A stretch of DNA of 64,000 bases from Tupaia tana (GCA_026018925.1 JAKSZU010000025.1:20625391-20689390); one strand, 5' to 3'; shown: positions 23,932 to 35,220, counted from the stretch's first letter. Translations and numbers: made by a program. Notes: generated by a model not told the origin, from the letters alone.

Positions 23932-24165
23932 AAAACATACAGTATTTTGGAAGACTAATGCATTATCAACAATCTACAATAGTATAGAGTAGATAAGGAA
24001 GAACATCTCACCAAATATTAAGATAAGAAGATATGTGATATCTAAATAAAGTTCACAAAGTACAGGTGAGTAGAGAAATTAAGTAAAGATACTCCGAATT
24101 AAGAATTTTACATACAAATATAAATATTATATTACTATGATATTATGTACTATCATAGCATTGCA

Positions 24166-24430
24166 TTTTTTTTTTTTTTGGAGAGGTTTTTCGCTATAGG
24201 GCGCGTGTGCTCACCAGACAGACAGAGAAAGACAGAGAGACAGAAAGCGAGAAATCACCCCCCTGGGAGGATGGTCACGCCGCAATCCCTTCTCCTCCAT
24301 TCTCCTCTTGGGATCTTGGGCACGCACGCACACGCACCCGGCCTGAGTTTAAGCCACCAGATTCAGGACTCAAACCGTGGCCAACTATGTGGGAGTCCAG
24401 CAACATAGCCATTACGCTAACTGCTGGTCC
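24166..24430 (-). mobile_element. young tRNA-derived SINE, long form
   Basis: Full-length reverse copy; 'cgctatagggcgcgtgtgct' 3' end and 'taactgctggtcc' head end. Short flanking match 'tagcatt' on both sides is the likely TSD. Confidence 0.92.
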
Positions 24431-24761
24431 CTAGCATTAATTCTTCTAAAGATTATGAGTTAAATAAATTTTCAGTAAGTTCTACATTGCTATATCACTG
24501 TCACTTATTTGGCAACTGCTGCAGGACCTCGATACAGTCTCTGCATCGCTTTACTCATGACAACATTTTGAAAGAGAAGCTCTCTTTACTTTAGGGAAGA
24601 TAATGTTGAGGATGCTCAGTGGCATCAACTCAAATATCCTCTAAAAGAGAGACAGGTCTAACTCCAAAACTCAGAATCTTAAGTGTCACCCTTATTTATG
24701 CAACTGTGCAGAGACACAGGCTCAAAGATCCAAGAGACCTTAAGAAGAAATGTAAATTTAT
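24431..24761. other. unique sequence
   Basis: Nothing recognised. Confidence 0.4.
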
Positions 24762-25032
24762 GGGACCAGCAGTTAGCGTAATGGCTATGTCATTGGACTC
24801 CCATGTAGTCAGCCACGGTTCGAGTCCTGGACCCGGTGACTTAAACTCACTCCGGGTGCGTGTGTGTGAGTGCCCAAAATCCCGAGAGGAGAATGGAGGA
24901 GAAGGGATTGCGGCGTGGCCATCCCTCCTGGGGGGTAATTTCTCGCTTTCTGTCTCTCTGGCGAGCACACGCGCTCTATAGCGAAAACCTCTAAAAAAAA
25001 TAAAATAATAAAATAAACAAAGAAAAGAATAA
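24762..25032 (+). mobile_element. young tRNA-derived SINE, long form
   Basis: 'gggaccagcagttagcgtaa', B box 'ggttcgagtcc', 'gattgcggcgtggccatccc', 'gcgctctatagcgaaaacct'. The CTCTGT tract is shortened. Flanks 'atgtaaat' and 'acgtaaat' are the likely TSD. Retains many CpGs, so recent. Confidence 0.93.
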
Positions 25033-25711
25033 ACGTAAATCGATTTGATAAATCTTCACGTTTTTGAAATTAGCTGGAGCACATTTAAATGGGCCACTCT
25101 TTCCAGCCACTAGGCTCGATGACTTTGTCACCATATGATTTGTCTCCAGCTTACCTCTTAGATATTAACTGGGGGATTATGTTGTCTGCTGTTAAATATT
25201 TATTGCTATTTTCAGCAATAAATATTTTTCTAGGCTTTTTTTTTCCCTGATAAATTAATGCATAGTTTTAAAAGCTAGCAAAAATTTCAAGATATCAAAT
25301 CTATTACTCTAGTAGAAAACCATGCACCAGTGAATTTGGGCGCAATTTACGGGTACAACCTTTCAGAACCTGCCCTTGCTGTAATAAGTATAGACATATA
25401 AATCTATTGTTTTTGGGGGGCAAAGTGCTTCTCACAGCACCTATTTAAGTTAACAAATTGTTTTAGTGTTAGGAGTAGACATCTAAGCGATAAAAAATTG
25501 CCAGTTTATAAAAGGTCTCTATATATTTTGACAAATTCAAGGAAAGCTATTTTTCTTGTTATTAAATCTAAGTGCAATAAATGACAAATTTTCATTAATT
25601 GTAAAGCTAGTACTTTTATAAGAATTAACTAAATTTGAAAGAGTGAAAGAAGAAACTACACATAAAGTATTGACTTTTATTATTTGCAGGGGGTTCCACA
25701 TTTTATTTATT
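25033..25711. other. unique AT-rich sequence
   Basis: Contains the inverted repeat at 25194-25227; no exon or repeat otherwise. Confidence 0.45.
25194..25227. other. perfect 14-bp inverted repeat
   Basis: 'aaatatttattgct', six-base spacer, 'agcaataaatattt': the arms are exact reverse complements. It lies in sequence that is not otherwise repetitive, so it may be a hairpin or a symmetric protein-binding site; chance is possible in AT-rich DNA. Confidence 0.7.
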
Positions 25712-25822
25712 ACATACTTTTAATTCACAACCAATACTTTTCTAAAACATTATTCTGTGATAGGGAGACTACAGCTTAGAGAGTAAAAATTGCCTTAGGT
25801 CACAAACTAAAGTTGATTCATG
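25712..25822 (+). mobile_element. MIR relic
   Basis: 'agactacagcttagagagta' and 'ttgccttaggtcacaaacta' follow the MIR core order (GAGGCTTAGAGAGGTTAAG ... CCCAAGGTCACACAGCTA). Heavily eroded, as expected for this ancient SINE. Confidence 0.5.
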
Positions 25823-27055
25823 TCCCAAAAAGACTTGAAAAGTCCACTTTGTTTTAATGGATAAATAAGCTAACAGTATAATAGGAAAGAATTTATGCAA
25901 CACTTCTGGGAAATCTTATTACATGTCTTTATATGTAACTGACCAGATTTCATCGAATTTTCTCCAAAACTTACACATATTTGATAATAAATCTTGTCTT
26001 CAGGGATTCAATGCAAAGTCACTCCTGTACTGGCAAGGTCTTCTGCTGAGTCTAAAAAGCTCAAATCTTCATTTTACTGTTTTTAAGATTTCTACCTCTT
26101 CATTCAAACATAATATTTCTAAGGGTTTTAGACAGATCCATGAATGTGAACAAGAAAAGGGGATTATTATTTTATAGCAGTTATAAATAGAGTTTAGGAG
26201 AATAGGGAGTATGTGCCTAAAGAAATAAATTTTTGCCTGTTTTTTTTTTTTTTTAAGATTGAACCTCTCTCATCTCTGTCTCTATCTCTCTTTCCTCTCT
26301 TATGTGCACACACAAATTTTGCTGATATTTGATATTTTTAATGTAGTAAATAAAAACACCTGGAAAAAAATCTAAAGTGGACTTAATAGTTGTTTATTAA
26401 CATTGGCAAACAATTATATATTTTAAATAAGGCTTTAAAAAGTTATAATTGCAAACTAAGGCAATAAGGCACTATCATTCACTCTGTAAAAGAGTTTCAC
26501 ATGTGTAAATACCCTTATTTATTTTTATTAAGAATCCTGGTGCTATCCCTGTCTCTTTAAACACTCTTAAACAAGAGTTTCAGCTCTTGGCATCGCGCAA
26601 ACTCACTTTAACAGAAGTATCTCACCTCTTCTCAGGAACCAGTGAGAGCCACACCAAAGAACATATTATATAAATATCTTCACCTCTTTAAATGAAAAAT
26701 AAAAGTAGTTATTTACTTGGATAGCCACCAAAAACAGCAAATCATTGACATACCCAAGGACAGGGGAGTCTATTAACCTTCTCTCCCTGCCTCCCAGGTG
26801 TCTCATTTTGTGGCAAGAAATACTTGGTGGGTGGGAGCTTTCTTCCTGAGCCAACACTGGGGTCAGTTTTCCTAATTTACTCCTGAAAACTGTGCTGTCT
26901 GGCTAATGGATTTCCTTCTTTGATGACTACATCTTACTGTTTATTTGTTTAAGTGAGATTTTTGCTATTCGGATTTCTGATCAGGCTCCTTATCCACCAT
27001 CCACAAGGTGACGTCTGATTACCCTGCTTGTCTTCTGCAAGAATCCTGTTAGGTT
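25823..27055. other. unique sequence
   Basis: A T-run followed by a C/T-rich stretch at 26240-26320 may be a SINE tail fragment; otherwise nothing recognised. Confidence 0.4.
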
Positions 27056-27278
27056 GGGACCAGCAGTTGGCGTAATGGCTATGTCGCTGGACTCCCATGT
27101 AGTCGACCGCAGTTCGAGTCCTGGACCCGGTGGCTTAAACTCACACCAGGTGCATGTGCGTGTGTGCCCAAGATCCCAAGAGGAGAATGGAGGAGAAGGG
27201 ATTGAGGCATGGCCATCCCCCCTGGGGGTGACTTCTCGCAAAAAACTCTCCAAAGAAAAATTTTAAAAAAATAATAAT
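27056..27278 (+). mobile_element. young SINE lacking its pyrimidine tail block
   Basis: Head and middle block are near consensus ('cgtaatggctatgtcgctgg', 'gttcgagtcctggacccggt'), but after 'gggggtgacttctcgc' it jumps to 'aaaaaactctccaaag', omitting the CTCTGT tract and the 'gcatgcaccctatag' segment. TSD 'aatcctgttaggttg' and 'aatcctgttatgttg'. Confidence 0.94.
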
Positions 27279-27293
27279 AATCCTGTTATGTTG

Positions 27294-27726
27294 ACTTAGC
27301 TAGAATTTCCCTTCCCTCTAGTATTTTCTTTCAGTAATTTTCCATCCACAGACCGTACTCTGCTTCTTGCCTATAAATTTCCATTTGTCCATATTGTGTT
27401 TAGAGTGAAGCCAATTTCTGCTCCACTGCATGAGCCTGTGGCAGTAGTCCCTATGCCAATCACAATGGTCCTTACTATATGTTAATAAATGTCATTGGAT
27501 ACACAGACTCTTCCTTACTGTATGTTAATACATGTGGTTGGATACATTTTTCTTTAATGGTTATGGTGCTATCATTCTGATAGCATCAGATTCGTCACTG
27601 GATTCTCCAGGTTCTCACTCAGGATCCTAAGCGCGGATCTTCAAAGCTTTGTCTTGACTACTGAACAAGCATGGAAAAATAGGCCAGGGTCAGTTTACAG
27701 ATGCTAAAATAAAACACGAAGTTACA
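27294..27726. other. unique sequence
   Basis: Contains an imperfect local duplication: 'ttactatatgttaataaatg' and 'ttactgtatgttaatacatg' about 45 bp apart, each followed by a 'tggatacat/c' string. No known family. Confidence 0.45.
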
Positions 27727-27966
27727 GGGCCAGCCAGCATACAGCGGTTGGGCACATAGATTCCTTATGACCAACAACGCAGTTCAAGTCCTGCACCTGG
27801 TGACTTGATAAACAGACCACATGCATGTGCGTGCATATCCGAAACCCAAAAGGAGAATGGAGAAGGAATTGCAGTGTGGTTAATCTCCCTGGGAGTGTTC
27901 TCTCTCTCTCTCTCTCTCTCTCTCGTGGTATATGTGTGTGGGTGTGTGTGTGTGTGTGTATTTATA
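27727..27966 (+). mobile_element. tRNA-derived SINE ending in (TC)n(TG)n
   Basis: 'gggccagccagcatacagcg' head, 'cagttcaagtcctgcacctg', 'gagaatggagaaggaattgc' in the middle block, then (TC)n at 27899-27923 and (TG)n at 27933-27959 in place of the tail. Confidence 0.8.
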
Positions 27967-27991
27967 AGTAACACAGTAATGGTATAATAAC

Positions 27992-28005
27992 GTTTATTAT
28001 TATTA

Positions 28006-28042
<37 letters not shown>
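27992..28042. repeat. (ATT)n microsatellite
   Basis: About 15 ATT units with one interruption, lying between the left TSD and the 3' end of the reverse SINE that follows. Confidence 0.92.
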
Positions 28043-28043
<1 letters not shown>

Positions 28044-28307
28044 TTAGAGAGGTTTTTACTACAGGGTGCATACACTCACCAGAAAGACAGAGAGAGACAG
28101 AGAGACAGAAAGTGAAAAAATCACCCCCCAAGGGGGGTGGTCATGCCACAATCCCTTCTCCTCCATTCTCCTCTAGGGATCTTGGGCACGCACGCACACG
28201 TGCCCTGCGTGAGTTTAAGCCACTGGGTCTGAAACTCAAACCATGGCCGACTGCATGGGAGTTCAGCGACATAGCCATTATACTAACCGCTGGTTCTATA
28301 ACATTTA
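28043..28307 (-). mobile_element. young tRNA-derived SINE, long form
   Basis: Reverse copy: 'gaggtttttactacagggtg', AGACAGAG tract, 'ggtggtcatgccacaatccc', head end 'ctaaccgctggttc'. TSD 'ataacgtttattatt' (27987-28001) and 'ataacatttattatt' (from 28308). Confidence 0.93.
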
Positions 28308-29011
28308 TTATTGCTAATACGTATTTTATGATCAATTTACTAAATAGAAAAATAGAAATAGAAAAGGCATATTTAGCTAGTACTTACCTATAACCATGAA
28401 GAAAACTTAATAATTTGTATAAGAAAACACTGGGGAAGAGTAAACTGGCCACAGTGTAAAGCTTAAAAGCTCAAGGCTAGAAAATCCAAACAAGGGTTTT
28501 GGAGTCATCCAAGCAAATGATGAAACCAAGAACAGAGCCAAGGGTTGAAATGATTAAAGAGTGATAGTAGAGGCATTTTAAGAGAGCATGATTCGAGAAT
28601 AATAATTACACTCAATTTATGCTTTCATGTTCAACACTAAGCAGAGTATGTAATAAGCACTCAGTAAATTTTTTTGTTATGAAGAATTGTGAGCTTTGAG
28701 CATCAGAGATCAAGAGGAAAGATTCTCCAAAGTCTGTAGTTTCTTCTTGAGTTTCTGTAAAGCTAATGATGCCATCCATTCAGACTCTGGACGAAGCAGA
28801 AGAAAAGACATTGCGGAAGGAATAAGAAGCGAGGTTGTTGAGCTTTATGGAAATGCGAAGCCACCTGAATTGGCATAGCGCATGTAATACATTTACCGTA
28901 CATAGTTCTTTTAAAATAGTTAATGACATTTAATGTACTTCCCTGAGCTAAATGGCTAAATTAATTCAATTTAACAATAAGCTGGAGATGGAAGTCCTCT
29001 GGTAGTTTGCT
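28308..29011. other. mostly unique sequence
   Basis: 'gtaataagcactcagtaaat' near 28650 resembles the 3' end of a MIR. The frame at 28696-28878 shows no protein-family features and I do not treat it as a gene. Confidence 0.4.
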
Positions 29012-29200
29012 CTTTTTTCATTTTTTTCCTGATTTTTCTAGAGTGTACATGTGCTCACCAGAAACAGAGAGAAGAGAGGAAGCCACCTCCATGAGGGATA
29101 TCCACACCACACGTACACTTTCCCAGTGTTTCCCGGACTCCAACCAGAGTCAGTCATGTGGGATCCAGCTGCCTTCCCACCACACCACTGGCTGGACCGG
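29012..29200 (-). mobile_element. tRNA-derived SINE, diverged
   Basis: 'gagtgtacatgtgctcacca' 3' end, purine tract 'gaaacagagagaagagagga', shortened middle, and head complement 'ccacaccactggctggacc'. Old copy. Confidence 0.7.
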
Positions 29201-29202
29201 TT

Positions 29203-30299
29203 TCCACTTTTACTAGGTAAAATGGACACATTTTTAAACTAATTTTAATCCCATGAGTACCTAATTTAAAGGAATATAGTACCAAGTACTGTAAGAAACT
29301 CTTCCTTTTTCTGAGGGGAAAATGAGAAAGTTGAAATGAGAAAATCAGGAAGAAAACTTCTTTTTAGAACTTTGACTTTAAGAATGAGTTGGAAAATACA
29401 GGAAGCTCAAAGATGATCAAGGGTAAGAGGGCCAGATTGACTTTTAGAAGCCTAAATTTTAAGTGTGGCATATACTGTGATTATAATGAGCATGATAGAA
29501 TTTTGTAAGGTCTGCATTTATTTTGGTAGTTTTTTTTTTTCCGTTTTCTCCTTAAATTAAATAAAAGGCAAACTTTCACTTTGATCCACTAAAAAGCTAG
29601 TTAATGATTATAATTTAGTAGCTAGTGCAGGGCAATCGCTATTTATACAAATTATTACCCTGAGCACCTGCTCCAATTTTTCATGTATTAAGCTAACAGT
29701 GTTTTTTGTCTTAATTAAAAATGTTAATTAGTGATGATATAAACAGCAAAAGAAGAACTGGTAACATATGCACAAGAATTTTACAATATGTGCATAACTT
29801 TTTTTCAAACTGATGAACTAAGCATGAAAGCATCTAAAACACTTACAAACAGTTGCAAATTTTCAAATGAACCTGAGATTGTTCTCTGAGCATCAGACTC
29901 AGTTAACATATGATTGTTCTCTGCTTTTACATATTTTGCTTCTCGCCTGATTACTGTACATTTATGAAATCCGAACACTGCTATCTTCATTTAAATAGCT
30001 CACATTTGGGTGCCTGACATGCTTTTCCAGCATGAGTTTACATTTGGAATTTTGGTGGCTGTATCAGTGTAACCCAAGCCCATTTTCAAGAATACTTGCA
30101 AATGTATTCTTCAAAAACCCAACACTCAGTTGTTGACAGGTATCTATATTGTCCTTTACTCAGAAATGGGCAGAAAAGGGGGTTGGAGACTGATTACTTC
30201 TAAGGTAAAAATAATCTGTTGTTACTTGTTCTTTTAGGAAAGAATTTACAAGTAACAAAGGGATTGTGATTTCTGTGTAATTCACACAGATTACATAAT
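29203..30299. other. unique sequence with TAATTA-rich segment
   Basis: No repeat recognised. 29580-29775 is rich in TAAT/TAATTA motifs and reads like possible conserved non-coding DNA, which cannot be tested here. Confidence 0.4.
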
Positions 30300-30329
30300 A
30301 TACGTGTATATATATATACACATATATAG

Positions 30330-30565
30330 CCTTAGTGTACATGCACTGGGCAAAGACAGAGAGACAGTGAGAGGGAAAGTGAGAAATCACCTCCCAGAGG
30401 GGATGGCCACACTGCAATCTTTTCTCCTCTTTTCTCCTCCTTTCTCCTCCTGAGATCTTGGGGACATACGCACATGTACTCAGTTGTGAGTTTCAAGCCA
30501 CTGCGTCTGGGACTTGAACCACGGTAGGAATTCAGTGACAGTTCATTATTTCAACTCTTGGTCCC
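30330..30565 (-). mobile_element. tRNA-derived SINE, long form
   Basis: 'gccttagtgtacatgcactg', purine tract, 'ggatggccacactgcaatct', a local CTCCTTTTCTCCT reiteration at 30420-30450, and head end 'tcaactcttggtccc'. Confidence 0.85.
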
Positions 30566-31647
30566 AAACTTACATAATTCTAAGGAACGAAAATAAAATA
30601 GGTGTCAGACATTTCTCATTTGCTATTTTAAGACCTTTTTGTCTTATTCGGCTATGGGATCTGCAGATTTCTGGCTGTTTTGTCATCAGAGCCAACAAAA
30701 AATAAGAAGAAAACAAAGCAATTCAATAAAAAACAGGGAGGGGTAAAAACTATTCTCAACTGCACAATGCTTGATTTTATACACACACACACACACACAC
30801 ACATATGTATGTATATATGGTTTTTTCCGTGATAGAACAAATCAAACCTTTCCCTTCCTTAACAAAGTTTTAACCCTATAGTATTTATTAAAAGTTTAAT
30901 AATTGAAAGAATTAATTTGGTAATTCAATGTTATTGAATTCAACTATCTTCTCCTTATCTTATGTCTGTTTAAGGGGGAAAAATACAAAATCAATATGCG
31001 TGAAGGTAATGAAGAAATGAATAGTGAGCCCTTATACAACAGAAATAGCCCGCTGATTGGAAAAAAGTGCACCGTCACCGAAAGCACTTTGAAACTGAAG
31101 AGGTCACACTGGTGACTTTCTGCTCTTCTTGTGGCTGGTTTCTTCTTGCCCACCAGTTTCTGCTCAAATATTTTATTCCTGCAGGTGCTTTATCGAATAA
31201 GCTATTCCAGCATGGTCTCTCCCTACCCCTGCACACCATGTAAGCCCAGCACATACTTGCTATCCCATCATTCTGTCTCACTTCTCTTCACAGCTCTTTT
31301 TAACTTATAAAATCAGCATATTCACTTGTTGTCTGGCTTACTGAAAGAAGTACACACACGTGCAGAGAGTCTGCTCTTTTTTCCTTCTGTTTTCAGTTGA
31401 AAGGACAATGCCTGGTCTCCCACTGAATGCTTTAGTTGAATAAAAGAACCGTCGATACGTATTGATAATGAAATGGAAGCTGACAATGCAGTTGGATGCA
31501 TTCATCCCAACCTTTCTCCACTGCTCCAGAAGAGGTCTGGATTAATATAAAATTAGAGTGTACTCTGGAATTCCAAGTCCTTTACCCTTAGACATGGAAT
31601 GTTTTCTTCCCCCGGCCCCCCCCCCCACTTTGGTCATTACGACATAA
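30566..31647. other. unique sequence
   Basis: Frames at 30944-31281 on the minus strand have no recognisable domains. A C-run lies at 31613-31626. No exon supported. Confidence 0.45.
30779..30805. repeat. (CA)n microsatellite
   Basis: About 11 CA units followed by a TATG-rich run. Confidence 0.85.
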
Positions 31648-31902
31648 TTTTTTTTTTGAGAGTTTTTTTTGCTATAGGGCGCATGCGCTTGCCAGACAGA
31701 GAGAGACAGAGAGATAGAAAACGAGAAATCACCACCCAGGAGGGATGGCCACGCTGCAATCCCTTCTCCTTCATTCCTCTCGGGACCTTGGGCATGCACG
31801 CACATGCGTCCGGTGTGAGTTTAAGCCACCGGGTCCGGGACTAGAACCACGGTCAACTACGTGGGAGTCCAGTGACATAGCCATTATGCTAACTGCTGGT
31901 CT
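31648..31902 (-). mobile_element. young tRNA-derived SINE, long form
   Basis: Reverse copy with 'gctatagggcgcatgcgctt' and many CpGs. TSD 'cattacgacataa' (31635-31647) and 'cattacaacataa' (31903-31915). One of the youngest copies here. Confidence 0.95.
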
Positions 31903-32231
31903 CATTACAACATAAGCTTCACATCACTTATATCATTGGTTTATGCAAAGTTGACAGTGAGGCCAACTATAAGAGTCATGAATCAAAGAAAAGTTGAACA
32001 GGAACAAAAAGGACCTAAACAAACAAAAAAAAAAAATGGCTTAAAACAGGAATAGAAATTTACATGACTTTAGGCCTAAAGCCTTCAAAAAGACATTGCT
32101 AATTGGGGGGGGCAAGGATAGATAGAAAGATAAATAGACAGATGATAGATGATAGAAAGAAAAATATGGATATAATTTTGCTAAATATATGTTATAACTA
32201 TATATATATATTATTTAAATAGGTATATCTA

Positions 32232-32392
32232 GGGACCGGCAGGTGGCATGGTGGTTAAGGGGCTGAATTCCCATATGATCGACTGCAGTTTGAGTCACCG
32301 ACTACATGGCTGGTTTTCTCACTTTCCTTCTTTCTCTGGTCAAATTTAAAAAATTAAATAAATTAAATAATCCTTGAAAAATAAATAAATAT
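32232..32392 (+). mobile_element. tRNA-derived SINE, short form
   Basis: 'gggaccggcaggtggcatgg', 'tggttaaggggctgaattcc', B-box-like 'gtttgagtcac', short C/T tract, 'tctctggtcaaatttaaaaa' and AATA-rich tail. No middle block. Confidence 0.86.
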
Positions 32393-33085
32393 ACGTGTAT
32401 TTCTAATAAAATGTTCTTGTATACACAGAGAGAAGGGCAGGATTAAAGCACTTGATGTGTGGGTCTACTATTTGGCAGACAGCTGTATCTCAAGAGCGGG
32501 AGAACACACTCCAGACGTAGTGTGCGTTAGTATCACACCTCCAATTCATTTTATGAGAAAGAAAACTATGAGAAGAAGCCTTATTCTTCCACTTTCATCT
32601 GTCCCCTGATGCAAAGACTCATGAATATCAGCTGTATTTAGACGATGGCATCTTTTTACCAAAAAAAAAAAAAAGGTATGCAAATGTTTTAATAAATCAA
32701 AGCAATGCTCCCTCCTGAGGCTCATGTGATAAAGAACCTACACAACACCCTTGGCTTTCTACATTCTAGCAGAGAATAAAAGGGGAAGAAAAAGATGTAG
32801 TTGGCGATTGGATGTGTATTTTTAGTAGTTTACAGTGCTCTGGAATATGTGACCGTCATGGAGAAGTTGGCATCAGGAGTGATTTTGAAAGCATGGCATA
32901 TTGGTGATTGCGTTTTCTGTTTATCACCCTGTTTAGGTCATCTGGAAACAAGGAACTAGGAATAGACAGAAGATGAAGTGATAATACAGAGTCTGAATAT
33001 GAGCAGGGTACATGAAGCTTTGTTCTAGTAATAGGAATGAAAATGTGATTAGAACGTCAGAGAACAGGAACCAGAAGATAGAACA
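32393..33085. other. unique sequence
   Basis: Nothing recognised. Confidence 0.4.
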
Positions 33086-33300
33086 GTAGTCAACCATGGT
33101 TTGAGTCCTGGACCCAGTTGCTTTAAACTCACGCAGGGTGCATGTGTGTGCATGCCCAAAATCCCAAGAGGAGAATAGAGGAGAAGTGATTGTGGTATGG
33201 CCATCCCCCATGGGGAATGATTTCTCGCTTTTTGTCTCTCTGTCTCTCTGGTGAGCTCACGTACCCTGTAGCAAAAATCTCTCTCTGAGAAAAAATAAAA
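33086..33300 (+). mobile_element. 5'-truncated tRNA-derived SINE, long form
   Basis: Starts at 'gtagtcaaccatggtttgag', so the A box is absent, then runs through middle block and 'ctcacgtaccctgtagcaaa' to the A-tail. 5' truncation is unusual for SINEs and may reflect incomplete reverse transcription or a later deletion. Confidence 0.88.
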
Positions 33301-33634
33301 CATCAGAAAAGAGTAGGCGACTCCTAAGTTGATTTTGGAGGAGAGTGTGGCCAATAGGACTTAGCTCTGTGATATCTATTAAAGGCACAGAATCAGATTG
33401 CATACCGGAGAGGCATTAATAGTACTTGAAGTGTGGGATGCATGTCTGTGCTTAACAATAAAATGTTATGGTGTTATCTTGCTCATACTTTTCATTCTGT
33501 TTTTCACAAAGCTCTATATATGTCTATGATCTAATTCACGAGGCCGTATGCATATCTGAGTGAAAAGGTTTATGTATGAATTGTGTGCTGGGTGTTTTCT
33601 TTTCAACAGTTTGAGTAGTTGATGTGTGAATACG

Positions 33635-33902
33635 TTTTTTTTTTTTTTTTTTTTTTGGAGAGGTTTTTGCCATAGGATGTGTGTGCTCGCCAGACAGAGA
33701 GAGACAGAGAGAAAGAAAGCGAAAAATCACCTCCAGGGGGATGGTCATGCCGCAATCCCTTCTCCTCCATTCTCCTCTCAGGATCTTGGGCACGCACGCA
33801 CACGCACCTGGCATGAGTTTTAAGCCACCGGATCTGGGATGCTAACTGCGCTCGACTACATGGGAGTCCAGCGACATAGCCATTATGCTAACTGCTGGTC
33901 CC
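33635..33902 (-). mobile_element. young tRNA-derived SINE, long form
   Basis: 24-base T-run then full reverse copy to 'taactgctggtccc'. Flanks 'gatgtgtgaatac' and 'acatgtgaatatt' are a TSD with a few mismatches. Confidence 0.93.
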
Positions 33903-33994
33903 AACATGTGAATATTTTTTCAAAAATATTTAAAACCATACTTTCTCTGTTGTGATAGAGTAACAAAATTATGACACATATTTTGAACATTCTG

Positions 33995-34072
33995 TTTTTT
34001 TAATTCATTTATTTATTTTTGACCAGCGAGAGACACACATAGAGAGAGGGAAAGTGAGAAAGCAAGCCACTT
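33995..34072 (-). mobile_element. SINE tail fragment
   Basis: 'atttatttttgaccagcgag' is the complement of the short-form tail ('tggtcaaat' plus AATA), followed by a purine tract. The head is missing. Confidence 0.5.
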
Positions 34073-34075
34073 CAT

Positions 34076-34789
34076 TTCTTTGATTAAAGTTGAAAGTGCT
34101 TTTCTTAAACATTATCTGTAAAATTCAGTTTTTTGACATTTGAAAAGTTGCTTATTAACTGTCAAGAACTATGGAGTATGAGCAAAAATTTTTTTGATTT
34201 GTAAAGTAAATGTTTGTGGGAAATTATAAAAAATAAATAAACAAATGATAAACACACACACACATACACTTCTATCGCTTTGTACCACACCGTGATCATC
34301 AGACATATATCATCTTTTCGCTCTCCAGATGACAGATAGCCCATTGGAATCCAACTTCTCTCCCTGGCTGAGAACTCTACTCCAACAAAAAACCTTCACA
34401 TATTCCATATGGAGTTTTCTGGAACGACTGCCAAGCCCCAGAATCTTACCAGCAGTGCGATTCACATCCCCAGTAAGGGCATTTTCCAGCATTTGATTAT
34501 GGCCAGTCCAAAAAGCAAAACCACATCTCACTTATTCTAGTTCTGTTTCCTCAGCTTAATGATAATATTAAGGGCTCTTCATTTGTTTGTTGGCTTTGTT
34601 ACTTTTGTGTACTAGTGTTGCATCTCTTTGCACACTTTTTCTAGCTTTGTTTTGTTTTTTCCTTAGAGGCTTGCATGAGTTTTCCTCCTGCTCTCTATCT
34701 GAATTTCTTGTTTTGGGGTGTTTTTTTTTTCTTGGTAATAAGAGTATATTTTCATATTTTGTTAAGTATCTTTATTTGACTATTTTAAT
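34076..34789. other. unique sequence
   Basis: The minus-strand frame 34310-34531 has ordinary-looking residues but no family I recognise; not called as a gene. Confidence 0.4.
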
Positions 34790-35220
34790 GATCGGCAAAA
34801 TATAAAATTTTGATGTAATCATATCAATCATTTTTGGCATTATTTTTAAGTTTTTGAGGGTTTAAAAAGATCTTCTTCCTCATCTCAGGTCAGAAAGAGA
34901 TCTTTAGTTTTGTTTTGTTTTTAATTATATGTTGTTTTTAATTTAACTAGAATCCGTTATTAAGTGTGCTATTAGAAATAAATCCAAGATTATTGTGTCT
35001 TATAGGATAATCTAATTTTCCTAACACTGTATATTAAGCTTTCTGATACTTCTTCAATACATAAATTGTTAAGCCTCACTTAAAATATGTAAATGTCTAC
35101 TAGTATGTCCATAGAAGATCCGTTCTTGCAATATTTATTTCTATTTTTAGTTACTATTGTTTATTGTTGTTGTTGCTATTGGTATTATCATGATTGTGAC
35201 TCAAAAGTATTAAAGAGGCT
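34790..35220 (-). mobile_element. possible ancient L1 remnant
   Basis: 'gagggtttaaaaagatcttc' and 'cagaaagagatctttagttt' recall reverse-oriented old L1 ORF2 sequence. Erosion is severe and the call is tentative. Confidence 0.3.

Noticed and set aside
24772-24850. Possible functional tRNA gene in SINE heads
   Set aside because: A and B boxes are present, but the acceptor and anticodon stems do not close as a proper cloverleaf and the head is part of a repeated SINE.
28000-28042. CRISPR-like regular repeats
   Set aside because: Simple (ATT)n microsatellite with no spacers.
34310-34531. Possible exon on the minus strand with a GTAAGA donor-like string
   Set aside because: No acceptor, no partner exon, no homologous protein recognised.
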